Of a stretch of DNA of 64,000 nucleotides, positions 31,938 through 41,160 are shown in pieces (position 1 is the stretch's first letter; every line of letters starts with the position of its first letter). The translations under genes were made by a program, and so were the position numbers. This DNA comes from Trichomonas vaginalis G3 (taxonomy: Eukaryota; Parabasalia; Trichomonadida; Trichomonadidae), in NCBI RefSeq assembly GCF_026262505.1, contig NC_067203.1:10354001-10418000 (forward strand), written 5' to 3'. The notes beneath the pieces were generated by a model. The model saw only the letters and a list, made by a program, of their open reading frames with translations, was not told the origin of the DNA and ran no database searches.

Positions 31938-32225
31938 CCAGGACTGTTGTCAAAATGTCATGTTGTCTCATTTTTCAGAGAAGTTTAATTAACCGAGTGA
32001 CACATGGTGACGTAGTGACACCTTCAGTTCTTCAAAAATAATTAATTATTGAATAACCTGAAACCATTAACGTAAACATTAACGATAAAATTTATTTCCA
32101 GGACTGTTGTCAAAATGTCATGTTGTCTCATTTTTCAGAGAAGTTAATTAACCGAGTGACACATGGTGACGTAGTGACACCTTCAGTTCTTCAAAAATAA
32201 TTAATTATTGAATAACCTGAAACCA
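31938..32225. repeat. Right pair of ~128-bp repeats flanking the primase-helicase
   Basis: Copies at about 31938..32066 and 32098..32225, each starting CCAGGACTGTTGTC and containing GTGACACATGGTGACGTAG. They are inverted relative to 29288..29537. They separate the primase start from the fibre-like gene. Confidence 0.8.
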
Positions 32226-32318
32226 TTAACGTAAACATTAACGATAAAATTTATTTCTGCAGTTCATCCATTACTTCATTACCTAATTAATTACAGACAT
32301 AAAATATATTTAGTTCAT

Positions 32319-33496
32319 TCATTGAACGCGGTACCATGCGAATACAGTCACAAATGGTGGCATGTAATCTTTACCCAAGCCTGTTGGATTTGTTGTGAAA
32401 GTGTGTGAATGATTTCCTCCCGGTTCAGTTGGTCGAAAAATCTTTTTTGCTGCATTGTTTAAGAATGGAGATAAAACATCATTGCCATCTCTATATTCTG
32501 AGTTGTATAATGGGTAGTCTCTTAATGAGTGGCTATGGTCGCCAGAAAAGTTTGTAGTTCCTGTATGAAGTGTGCGGTGGAAGGTTTGCTTCTTTAATTT
32601 TCTTCGAACCTCCTGTTTGCTTTGAATATCTAGCACAGTATAAGAATTTATCTACAATCTGCTTCCACGTACCAAAACCTAAAACTGTTGCTGGATTTGT
32701 TGAATTCATTGACGTATAAATAGAACCAACAGGATATAATGTTTTGAAAGTATTTCATTTTTCATGCTTGTAATCACATCATTTACTTCCGACTTCTTTG
32801 CATAATTTTCATCTACATAAGTTTTATCTGCTTTAAGGTCTAAACATCCTTAAACCCATCCTGTATCAGCTTTAACTTTAAAAGTCTCCGATGTCCATTC
32901 ATGATACCATTCAACCTTTTCTTTAATTTCATTATCTTTTTCATCAACATAAGTTTTATCTGCTTTAAGGTCTAAACATCCTGAAACCCATCCTGTATCA
33001 GCTTTAACTTTAAAAGTCTCCGATGTCCATTCATGATACCATTCAACCTTTTCTTTAATTTCATTATCTTTTTCATCAACATAAACCAAATTTGCCTTCT
33101 TATTTAATTCACTATCCACATATTCCTTATCCACCTTCTTCATTATGTCGTTTAGGAAACCTTCTATGAATTCCTCATTTAAATTAAATCTTCCAATCTT
33201 CAAAACTTTAGAAATGCATTTAATGCGTAATATCTCTGTTCTTCTAGTGGAATTGATGTTAATCATCCGTTATTCTTTAATTTTTGAATTCATAAATAAA
33301 TTTCTTTTATTATTGATATCACTGCACCACCTTTGCAAACGAATTCGAAATGGTCATTTTTCAATACTATCTCGAAATCTCCATATTTCAACCTTTGCGT
33401 TTGTTCTGCCGTCTTTGAATTATATGCATATATGGCGTATGTAATGGTCTGAAGGACCTGGGCGCTTTGCGCCTTAAGTTGCTGTTGTTTAATCAT
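32319..33496 (-). pseudogene. Fibre (attachment protein)-like gene of Polinton A2, broken
   Basis: From 33496: a short N-terminal region, then repeated segments with KADKTYVDEKDNEIKEK and KVEWYHEWTSETFKVKADTG (DNA period about 126 bp, 42 residues), then a C-terminal region with two HSH motifs (GDHSHSL, GNHSHTF), Gly/Asn/Pro-rich loops and an aromatic end (FVTVFAWYRVQ). The pattern of repeats followed by a GxHSH-bearing tip is what one sees in trimeric phage tail fibres and short-tail-fibre tips, where the His residues bind metal. I know of no standard Polinton gene of this kind, so the assignment is an inference from pattern. It is broken about two or three times. Confidence 0.55.
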
Positions 33497-33520
33497 TTAT
33501 TACGATTTAAAAATAAATAT

Positions 33521-34233
33521 TTAATCCGTTATCTCATCAGCTATTTTCTCTATTTGAAATTGCCATAATATTTCATTCATAAATTCTAAATCACAATCAA
33601 ATAGGTCAGTTATTCTAAATTTAATATTTGATAAATCTTTTGAATGAAGAATAAATGAATTCCCGGATAATTGAAACGGATATGATAAAGAAAATGTGTT
33701 TAAGTTGATGGATAAAATGTTTTGTATTGATGGGTAAGAGTTAGGGTCTAATGTTTGATGTGAAAATCTCATTGGGGTATTAACTTTATCACATTTGATT
33801 AAAATGAAATTGGAACCAGTGTCAGAATACAAAACATCCCCATCATCTTTTTCAAAATTTAATATCCCCAACAATGAACGAAGATGAGGAGTACAAAATT
33901 TAATTTTCAGCGGGAATTTAATAAGGTTATTTATTTCATCAAGTTCAAAAAGTTTATCGGGTTTTGATTTAAAATTTTCTTCATACCATATACGATAAAT
34001 GATTCATTTAAATAACTTAAAATCATGTTAATATCCCATTTCGCTATCACATTATTTATATACATATCATACGTTTTTTCAAGGTCATCTTTAATAAATG
34101 ATATATAATCTGAAGGGTCTAAAAGAATGGGATTAAATTTACCAGTCACAGAAACGAGAGTAACATTATAAATTCCGCTAACTGTTAAATTTAATTCACA
34201 GTTATTATTCGAAATAATATTGATAATTGACAT
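33521..34233 (-). pseudogene. Unknown virion-like protein of Polinton A2, broken
   Basis: A beta-rich sequence (NCELNLTVSGIYNVTLVSVTG, then FSLSYPFQLSGNSFILHS) lying between the fibre-like gene and the divergent minor-capsid-like gene. There is no clear family. Its place among virion genes suggests a minor structural role. About one break. Its start (34233) is 20 bp from that of the divergent gene at 34253. Confidence 0.45.
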
Positions 34234-34252
34234 TTTTATTACGATTAAAAAT

Positions 34253-34729
34253 ATGGTAAAGCGTTATTTTCCAGTGATAAATAAAACTAGAATAAGATTA
34301 CCTCAAGAATTCATAAATTCAACGAATAAGAAATTCATTCATGTTATAAATTTTAGTGTTTTCAGAAAATATGAGTCAGTGTCATATTCATCAACAGGTT
34401 ATATTTCACTTCATTCAATTTAGTCAATCAAACCCATATAATGACCATTTCATAAGATTTTCAGATGGTATTAAAAATGTAATTGATAGATTAAATATGA
34501 ACAGATTGACAATATCGAATTTTTGGAATTTTGGTTTAAATATCCCGATGGAAAAAAGATTGAAGTTAAAGATAAAGCTGATACTATAACAAAAACAATT
34601 ACAATGACCGATCCGGATAGTGGGGAACAAAAAGAAATAAAACAAACGATAGAAACTGGTGAAAGGTCAATTATTACTGATTATGATTCAAAGGATTATT
34701 ATTCGATAATGTTAATGCTTGAATATTAA
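34253..34729 (+). pseudogene. Minor capsid (penton-like) protein of Polinton A2, broken
   Basis: The N-terminal stretch NKTRIRLPQEFINSTNKKFIHV matches in layout the start of the B-family gene at 59674 (GNRVTFKFPTDWIVN...EKYIGI), both beta-strand-rich as expected of a single jelly-roll minor capsid protein. The assignment rests on this similarity and on position among virion genes. About one break. The nested DNA transposon starts 40 bp after it. Confidence 0.4.
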
Positions 34730-34768
34730 ATAGCCTTAACAAAGAATTTTTCAAGTGATATTGTGATA

Positions 34769-36000
34769 AACAGAAATTCATCAAAAGTGACGGCTCTCAA
34801 TTTTTTGACATTTGTAAATTCTAAATTGAATGAGAAAAATGAAATAATACTAAGCATAATACAATATTCTAGATTTAATTATAATTAGGGAAAAGTTAGT
34901 TTTGAGAGTACTTTTCATAGGCATATAGAATGAAATCTTCTGAAAAATAATATCACATAAACTCATATTATTTTCTAATATATAACTATTTTATATAAAA
35001 TCAAATTCAATGATCTTAAAAGCGAAGGATAAACTCAAAATTTACGAATATAATGAGTGGGAATAAATGCTTATCTATCATAAAACCATATGAAAATATC
35101 AATTTTTGCTTTACGCCTAAATTTTTGACGACAATTAGCAAAAAATGTTAAATGTTAACACTCAGTCCATTTGAATATGAAAAATAAAATTGACTTTGAT
35201 TAAATGTTTTTATTTATCATGCAATTCTTCTTGCGACCAAAGATTTGAATAAAAGTTCAAAAATAAGATAGCTTAAAAAAATATACGGTAGTGTTTACTA
35301 ATAGATGAATAGTATATAAATTCTATTAAAATGGATTTGATCCAAAAAAATATATAAAATTTGATCATAAATAAAATCGTTTTAAATTACTTCTTCATTT
35401 AAATTATAAAATTATTTTTGGTTTTATATTTTTTTGGATCAAATCCATTTTAATAGAATTTATATACTATTCATCTATTAGTAACACTACCGTATATTAT
35501 TTTTAAGCTATCTTATTTTTTGAACTTTTATTCAATCTTTGGTCGCAAGAAGAATTGCATGATAAATAAAAACATTTAATCAAAGTCAATTTTATTTTCA
35601 TATTCAAATGGACTGAGTGTTAACATTTAACATTTTTTGCTAATTGTCGTCAAAAATTAGGCGTAAAGCAAAAATTGATATTTCATATGGTTTTATGATA
35701 GATAAGCATTATATTCCCACTCATTATATTCGTAAATTTTGAGGTTTATCCTTCGCTTTTAAGATCATTGAATTTGATTTTTATATAAAATAGTTATATA
35801 TTAGAAAATAATATGAGTTTATGTGATATTATTTTTCAGAAGATTTTGTGTTCTTCTTCAAAATTTTATTTTTTTATTAAAAAGAATCTTTACAAAATAT
35901 CCATTTACTTTAATTAATATTTAAAAACGTGCTCTATCAAAAGTTCCAAAAATTCAATATTTTAGCTTTTCTGAAGTGTCACTTTTGATGAATTTCTGTT
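34769..36000. mobile_element. Nested non-autonomous DNA transposon (foldback type, 1.2 kb)
   Basis: The outer inverted repeats are 23 bp, AACAGAAATTCATC... at the left and its reverse complement at the right, flanked by TA on both sides as in Tc1/mariner-type insertions. Inside is a much larger palindrome: arms of about 420 bp (about 34937..35360 and 35420..35845) with ~95% identity, around a ~60-bp centre. There is no ORF, so it must be mobilised in trans. Its right end touches the stop of the 214-aa ORF. It inserted into the Polinton and is thus younger than, or carried by, the Polinton lineage. Confidence 0.75.
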
Positions 36001-36644
36001 TACAACAATATTTTATATTCATCAACTATTTTATTATAAATATCATTATATGTTAAATGAAGTTCAGTTGTTGTTCCGTTCTTTGATATCTTAATTGTGC
36101 TAATATCCTTTATAGGATTTATTTTTGCAACTGTTCCGCAGCATGAAACCTCATCATCTATGAAAAATTGAATCTTAACGTCTGAATCTTGAACATCACA
36201 AAGAATGGCGATAATGTGAATTAATGATTCATAAGGTAAAATAATTAAACCAGATTGGTCAATTAAATTTATTATTGAATCATAATTATTAATTATTATA
36301 TCACGGTAAATTTTCATTAATTCAGAATTAATGTCTATTTTATATGGGTTCTCGATGTTTGATGAAAGAGGTGGGGGGTATGTTGGATAAGTGGGAATTT
36401 CAACAGGTTCTTTACCGGGTTCAGATAAAATGATTGGGTCTCCATCTTCTTTATTTTGCTCCTCCTCCTTTTTCGGTAAGTCACGAGTTAATAAATTTGG
36501 TTGAGTTGCTGACCTTGTTAATTCGGGGCTAACATTAACTTTAACATTTTGAATAATTCGTGATTTATCATCATTTACGTTATAACCAACCGTAATCTCT
36601 GCTTTTGCGTTAGTGTTCTTTTGACTAGTGAAACGTCTTCTCAT
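36000..36644 (-). CDS. Unknown 214-aa protein of Polinton A2
   Basis: An open frame of 214 codons starting MRRRFTSQKNTNAKAEITV. The basic N-terminus and Pro-rich middle (PTYPTYPPPL) are followed by a C-terminal domain of about 110 residues with alternating helices and strands (SLIHIIAILCDVQDSDVKIQFFIDDE). No family was recognised. It sits in the late, structural gene block and is in line with the 299-aa gene, with 33 bp between them. The stop overlaps the end of the nested transposon. Confidence 0.6.
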   Translation of the reverse strand: MRRRFTSQKNTNAKAEITVGYNVNDDKSRIIQNVKVNVSPELTRSATQPNLLTRDLPKKEEEQNKEDGDPIILSEPGKEPVEIPTYPTYPPPLSSNIENPYKIDINSELMKIYRDIIINNYDSIINLIDQSGLIILPYESLIHIIAILCDVQDSDVKIQFFIDDEVSCCGTVAKINPIKDISTIKISKNGTTTELHLTYNDIYNKIVDEYKILL

Positions 36645-36677
36645 TTATATTCGAATAAAAAAAATATATTTAAACTT

Positions 36678-37577
36678 TTATTTTGCTGGAAGTTTTGAAT
36701 CTATTATTCCCTGTATTTGTTCTTGAAGTTGATTTTTAGCTGGTTCATTGTAATTAATAGACCTAATATATTCATTAATTGCATTCTTATAATCATCTGA
36801 TTTCTCAAATTTTCTTTTATCTAATTCCTTAACTAAATCATAAGTTAAACCTCGTTGCTGATATAATGGTTTCTTAATTAAATCTTTGAATGCTTGAGAT
36901 AAAGCACCTGATGCAATTCTTGCTACTATAATTGGTTGGAATTGATGTTTAAGTTCATCTTTAACATTTGCGAAAACTGGATCGAATAAAGCAACTTTAA
37001 AGAATTTCTTAGCTGAAATTTCAGGTCTAATATTTGCATATTGACCATCAAACTGGTTAGAATATCGTGGTAATCCATCCGGTCCCTCTTCAATAGCATT
37101 TAATTCTTCATTGAAATAAGAATATGGATTATAACGGTATGAATTAATTGGACCATTTTCACCTTCTCCAATGTATTGTTTAACAGCTTTTCCATTTTCA
37201 TCAAATTGCATAGGATAACGTTCATTATATGCTTTACGTTTAGGATAATCAGTTATAGTTAATTTGTAACCATTTATGACTTTAATATTACCTTGACCAT
37301 CAGTAACGAAAACTTCATTTATACCATCAGGTTTTCCATTTGGACCCGTAATGTCTGCTTCGTGTGCTTCCCAATTTGGACCTTGACGTTTGGCATATGC
37401 TTGAGCTTCTGGTAATGTTAAAACGTTTCTCATTTGTTTAACATCTTTTTGAAGACCAGCAACAATATGAACTAATTCTTTCATTCCATCAGGAACTTTC
37501 ATAGTTCTATTATATGCACCCTTTTTGTTTGTTCCTTGTTTTAATGGAACCTGTAGAAGATTTGCCATTTCTGTCAT
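36678..37577 (-). CDS. Unknown 299-aa late protein of Polinton A2
   Basis: An open frame of 299 codons ([20 protein letters not shown]...). The first ~100 residues are basic and helical, the middle is rich in Gly/Asn/Tyr loops, and the C-terminal ~100 residues are helical ([20 protein letters not shown]). Located directly downstream of the packaging ATPase in the same direction, 40 bp apart, as Polinton virion accessory genes often are. No family was recognised; a structural role is likely from context only. Confidence 0.6.
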   Translation of the reverse strand: MTEMANLLQVPLKQGTNKKGAYNRTMKVPDGMKELVHIVAGLQKDVKQMRNVLTLPEAQAYAKRQGPNWEAHEADITGPNGKPDGINEVFVTDGQGNIKVINGYKLTITDYPKRKAYNERYPMQFDENGKAVKQYIGEGENGPINSYRYNPYSYFNEELNAIEEGPDGLPRYSNQFDGQYANIRPEISAKKFFKVALFDPVFANVKDELKHQFQPIIVARIASGALSQAFKDLIKKPLYQQRGLTYDLVKELDKRKFEKSDDYKNAINEYIRSINYNEPAKNQLQEQIQGIIDSKLPAK

Positions 37578-37617
37578 GTTTAATTATAAATAAAAAATAA
37601 AAATTAATTATAAAAAG

Positions 37618-38325
37618 TTAATCAAATTTAACACTTCCTTTATTTAAATCAACTATTATTTTTCCATGTTCACCTAATTGCTGATATTGTGTGTAAAGTT
37701 CATTAATGCTCATTGGTAAATTCACTTGATAAAGCATAACGTTCAACTGTTGACGACTAAACCCACTGAAAATGAAAAGGGTTGATAGATTTGATTTAAT
37801 GTTTGTGCTTAATGCTTTGAAATATTGAACAGCCATAAAGAATGAACACTGAATGTGTCGACATTGAGTTAATAACTGATTAAAATATGATTTCTCATTT
37901 GTTATTAGTTTTGATTTCACTGCATCATCTAGAAAAATGAGTGAATGCAAAAATTCTCTATCAAAATTTGAAATAGAAAGTGTTTCAAATAATTCATCCC
38001 GTTGTTTATCAATAATTTTATCCTCTAATCCTTGCTTCTTGATTGTATTATATAATTCTTTATACATTAAAAAGTTTTTTAAATAATCTTCTGCTTCTTC
38101 TTGTGATAAATAAATAATTGGAATTTTGATTAAATGCTTTAAAGATTCAAATGTATCATCTGAAGGTGAACCTGAACGGTTGATATAAATTAACACATGT
38201 GAATGGGGGGAAGTGTTAGCAATAATGATAATTTGTTTTAATATCGTTAATGTTTTACCTTTATTTTGTTTACCAATTGCTGCAGTGATTGAATTTAAGT
38301 AACATTCAGAATATGGAATTTTCAT
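37618..38325 (-). CDS. DNA packaging ATPase (FtsK/HerA, A32-like) of Polinton A2
   Basis: 235 residues. The Walker A is IGKQNKGKTLT near residue 20 and the Walker B HSLIFLDDAV near residue 127, followed by QCRHIQCSFFMAVQ with the sensor-type Gln, as in A32-like packaging ATPases of Polintons, adenovirus-like and NCLDV viruses. It would pump the element's DNA into capsids. Looks whole. It lies between the 299-aa gene and the major capsid gene, all on the minus strand. Confidence 0.85.
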   Translation of the reverse strand: MKIPYSECYLNSITAAIGKQNKGKTLTILKQIIIIANTSPHSHVLIYINRSGSPSDDTFESLKHLIKIPIIYLSQEEAEDYLKNFLMYKELYNTIKKQGLEDKIIDKQRDELFETLSISNFDREFLHSLIFLDDAVKSKLITNEKSYFNQLLTQCRHIQCSFFMAVQYFKALSTNIKSNLSTLFIFSGFSRQQLNVMLYQVNLPMSINELYTQYQQLGEHGKIIVDLNKGSVKFD

Positions 38326-38474
38326 TAATTTTTCCTTAGATAGAGCATTTTTTCATTTATTATCACTCAATGCTTCATTAATCATATCATCTATGTATGT
38401 ATTATATACTCCCGCTAATTCTTCATAAGGGTGGATGAATTTAAATCCATTTAATCAAAAATAAATTTATAATT

Positions 38475-40112
38475 TTAAACATTTCTATTCATCAATATTT
38501 CATATGAACTTCTATACTGTGGTGGTGTACCTGTTGGATGATATTTCAAACCGTCATCCGGTGTCCATGTCCAATATGTAGTCCTAGTAAACCAAACCTG
38601 AGGAGGATTTGTCACCTTTGAACAGTAAGTGTCATTTTCACCCTGAATGATTGGATAAGCTTTCACTTGTACTGTAACTTGTGAGTTGAAAGTTTCTAAT
38701 CCATCAAAGAATATACCCGCTCCATCACGTTGAACTGGAATAGTGCATAAGAATGAAGTTTGGTCTTTCCATGTTCTAGCTAATGGCGTGCCATCATCTG
38801 CATTCAGTGGTCTAGTTAATGAGTCCTCGTATTCTTCTGTGCATTCATTCACTCCATCTAAATCAGAAGCTTGAAGCATACGTGTAAAGAATATGTCGCC
38901 CACTGTGGTCATCGCTTGATCGGGGAAGTTTCTGGAATCTATAGTGACCTGAAGACCTCGAAGCATTGGATTTTCTAAAACCGTTCTTTGCATTGCATTC
39001 TTCGGAAATGTTAACACAACATCTGTAACATTATGAAGAGCGTATGAGAAATCTGAGCTAATACCTTCAGGAGTGATGCAACCTCCATTTAGTGAACGAA
39101 CGTCAATATGTTGAGCTGGAATCATGAATGGATCTTCCTTACTAAATAAACGTGGTATTGCTTTAACTGATTCTTCAATTAAACCGTATCCTGGTGTAAT
39201 GCATTTATCCTCTAAAACTTCCATCTTTGTGCATGAAATAATAACGTCATCAACTGTTGCCTCAGCAGATGTAGCGGCTAAGCTTGTAATTAATTTGGCA
39301 GGAAGTCTGATTTGTTGGAATTTGCGATCATATTTATAAACATGATTCATAATCTTTTCATAATTTTCATCAGTTATCTTTTCATAAACGTAATTTTGTA
39401 AATCAGCAACTCTTAACGGGTCAACCTGACAAAATACTAAAGTATCCCTGAAAACATAATATTTAAGAATGATATCACCAAATGATTTAGGATAATCATC
39501 GAACGCCTGAAATGCTAACAAATCATTTACCGGAATAATCATATCAAAAGTGACATCAACTTCTTCATTTGCTTTCTTGAAAACTTCTGAAGGGTCAATA
39601 TATTTACCACATACTGAGTTATCATATTTTTGAACATTATTATATAACGAATGAACAAACTTTTTAACTTTCCTTTCTGATTTTGGTTTATATGTTGCAA
39701 ATGCGAAAGATTCACGGGCGCAATCCATCTGAAGATAACCGGCATCACCTCTTTCGGTTTCTACTTCTAATTGTTTAAAGCTTTGATTTGATGATTTGTA
39801 ACCAACGAATAAACGCATGCATTTAAAAGCGGCATCACATGTGAAAGCTTTATTTGAAACTAGAGTTGCTTTAACTTTGCGTTTAATATATGTGTCACCT
39901 AATTGGTTCACATCATGAGCTGGGTTTGTAATTCTTAAATGAGTTTGTTTATCATCAAAATATGGAGTATCAGAGTCATAGCATGAACTTTCAAGTTCTC
40001 TATAATATCTTCTACCGTCATTCTTTGCGAATATTTCATTTATCTTTTCGAATGAATGAAACACATTTCCATTAATCGGTTTAGTGTTTGGCACCAAATA
40101 GTTAGTCGTCAT
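38475..40112 (-). CDS. Major capsid protein (double jelly-roll type) of Polinton A2
   Basis: 545 residues, the usual size for Polinton major capsid proteins. It is beta-rich with features of the family: N-terminal loop and strand region (VFHSFEKINEIFAKNDG), a central DVNQLGDTYIKRKVKATLV block, and a C-terminal half with FSYALHNVTDVVLTFPKN and ESYEILMNR-like end. The neighbouring packaging ATPase supports the call. Looks whole. The start at 40112 has the usual T-rich leader (TTTTTTATTTATTAATAAATG on the reverse strand). Confidence 0.8.
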   Translation of the reverse strand: MTTNYLVPNTKPINGNVFHSFEKINEIFAKNDGRRYYRELESSCYDSDTPYFDDKQTHLRITNPAHDVNQLGDTYIKRKVKATLVSNKAFTCDAAFKCMRLFVGYKSSNQSFKQLEVETERGDAGYLQMDCARESFAFATYKPKSERKVKKFVHSLYNNVQKYDNSVCGKYIDPSEVFKKANEEVDVTFDMIIPVNDLLAFQAFDDYPKSFGDIILKYYVFRDTLVFCQVDPLRVADLQNYVYEKITDENYEKIMNHVYKYDRKFQQIRLPAKLITSLAATSAEATVDDVIISCTKMEVLEDKCITPGYGLIEESVKAIPRLFSKEDPFMIPAQHIDVRSLNGGCITPEGISSDFSYALHNVTDVVLTFPKNAMQRTVLENPMLRGLQVTIDSRNFPDQAMTTVGDIFFTRMLQASDLDGVNECTEEYEDSLTRPLNADDGTPLARTWKDQTSFLCTIPVQRDGAGIFFDGLETFNSQVTVQVKAYPIIQGENDTYCSKVTNPPQVWFTRTTYWTWTPDDGLKYHPTGTPPQYRSSYEILMNRNV

Positions 40113-40181
40113 TTATTAATAAATAAAAAATCAAAATTAAAAGATGAAAATGAATTTTTAATTTTAATGAAATAATCAACT

Positions 40182-40397
40182 ATGGCTGCAGGTATATTTA
40201 AGAAACTGTGGGATAAAGTAAAAAGAGGAGCGAGTAAAGTTTGGGAAACATTGAAGAAGGGAGCAAATTGGATATTTAAGAATAAAGAAGCAATTAGTGA
40301 CGTTGCTGAATCAATAACACCAAAAGCTACCCCAATAAGAGAAGTTTTAAATAAAGGAGAAAAAGTTTATCAAAGACTACAACCGATACTAAGATAA
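40182..40397 (+). CDS. Small amphipathic MAAG-type protein of Polinton A2 (71 aa)
   Basis: Starts MAAGIFKKLWDKVKRGASKV and continues as a strongly basic amphipathic helix. It shares the MAAG-F-KKLWD-K start with the convergent neighbour at 40427..40666. Small basic amphipathic virion peptides such as adenovirus pVI/pX do membrane lysis or DNA condensation; this is an analogy only. Looks whole. Confidence 0.6.
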   Translation: MAAGIFKKLWDKVKRGASKVWETLKKGANWIFKNKEAISDVAESITPKATPIREVLNKGEKVYQRLQPILR

Positions 40398-40426
40398 AAA
40401 TAATTTTAAAATAATTTATTTTTCCA

Positions 40427-40666
40427 CTATCTACCTCCTATTTTATTAAGTATTCCTTCAGCTATTCCACCAATTGCGTTACCTGCTTGTGCTCCCATCG
40501 CCGGATTACCTGCTTTAGTACCTAATACTCCACCTATGATAGTTCCTGCCGTTTTCGCCACTGGTGCCAAAAAGTTTGCAACGGGTTTAATAATCTTTTT
40601 ATAAACCCAACCCGCAGCATTCTTAATTCCATCCCATAATTTTTTAAAGAATCCTGCCGCCATTTC
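40427..40666 (-). CDS. Small amphipathic MAAG-type protein with glycine-zipper (79 aa)
   Basis: From the ATG at 40666: MAAGFFKKLWDGIKNAAGWV, then an Ala/Gly-rich hydrophobic segment (GTIIGGVLGTKAGNPAMGAQAGNAIGG) with small-residue spacing of a glycine zipper, likely membrane-active. An upstream in-frame ATG exists, but the MAAG start is shared with the sister gene. Convergent with the sister gene at 40182..40397. Looks whole. Confidence 0.6.
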   Translation of the reverse strand, partial: EMAAGFFKKLWDGIKNAAGWVYKKIIKPVANFLAPVAKTAGTIIGGVLGTKAGNPAMGAQAGNAIGGIAEGILNKIGGR

Positions 40667-40730
40667 TGATTTAATATTAATTAAAAAAATATATTTCATC
40701 ACTTATATTCTAATTTTTATTTAATGATAA

Positions 40731-41075
40731 ATGAAACCGATTTTAAAAATAAATGAAAGTGAAAATGTTCAACAAAAAATAAACGTTGTTAAACCAATTA
40801 CTGAAATAAAAATTTTTTCATCTGTTGAAGAATTTAATGACTATTATGCTAATAATAAAAAATTATTTGAAGAATTGACAACATGTAAATTGAATAAAAT
40901 GTTTAAAGTTGATGGATTCAAAATTTCAAAAATAAAGGGGGTGGTTAGTTTGAAATCTATTCCTCAATCAAGAATCACCTCATTAATGAAAATTGATGAT
41001 TTAACAAAAAGAATAGAAGAGATTGAAGAAAGAATGAATCAAATAATTGATTTCATAAATTCAAATAATCATTAG
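40731..41075 (+). CDS. Unknown 114-aa protein of Polinton A2
   Basis: Lys/Asn/Glu-rich, 114 residues, with a C-terminal coiled-coil stretch (MKIDDLTKRIEEIEERMNQII). It is the last gene before the right terminal repeat. It has a T-rich leader with ATAAATG. No family recognised. Confidence 0.55.
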   Translation: MKPILKINESENVQQKINVVKPITEIKIFSSVEEFNDYYANNKKLFEELTTCKLNKMFKVDGFKISKIKGVVSLKSIPQSRITSLMKIDDLTKRIEEIEERMNQIIDFINSNNH

Positions 41076-41160
41076 TTTCTTAAAGTTCAATGTTGAACTC
41101 ATCAAATTCTTCTTCATCATTACCATTACTCTTTCAACTCTATCTTTTGATAGTCTTGCG

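Noticed and set aside
33145-33444. Plus-strand open frame across the fibre region
   Set aside because: It lies on the strand opposite the fibre-like gene and shows no protein-like features.
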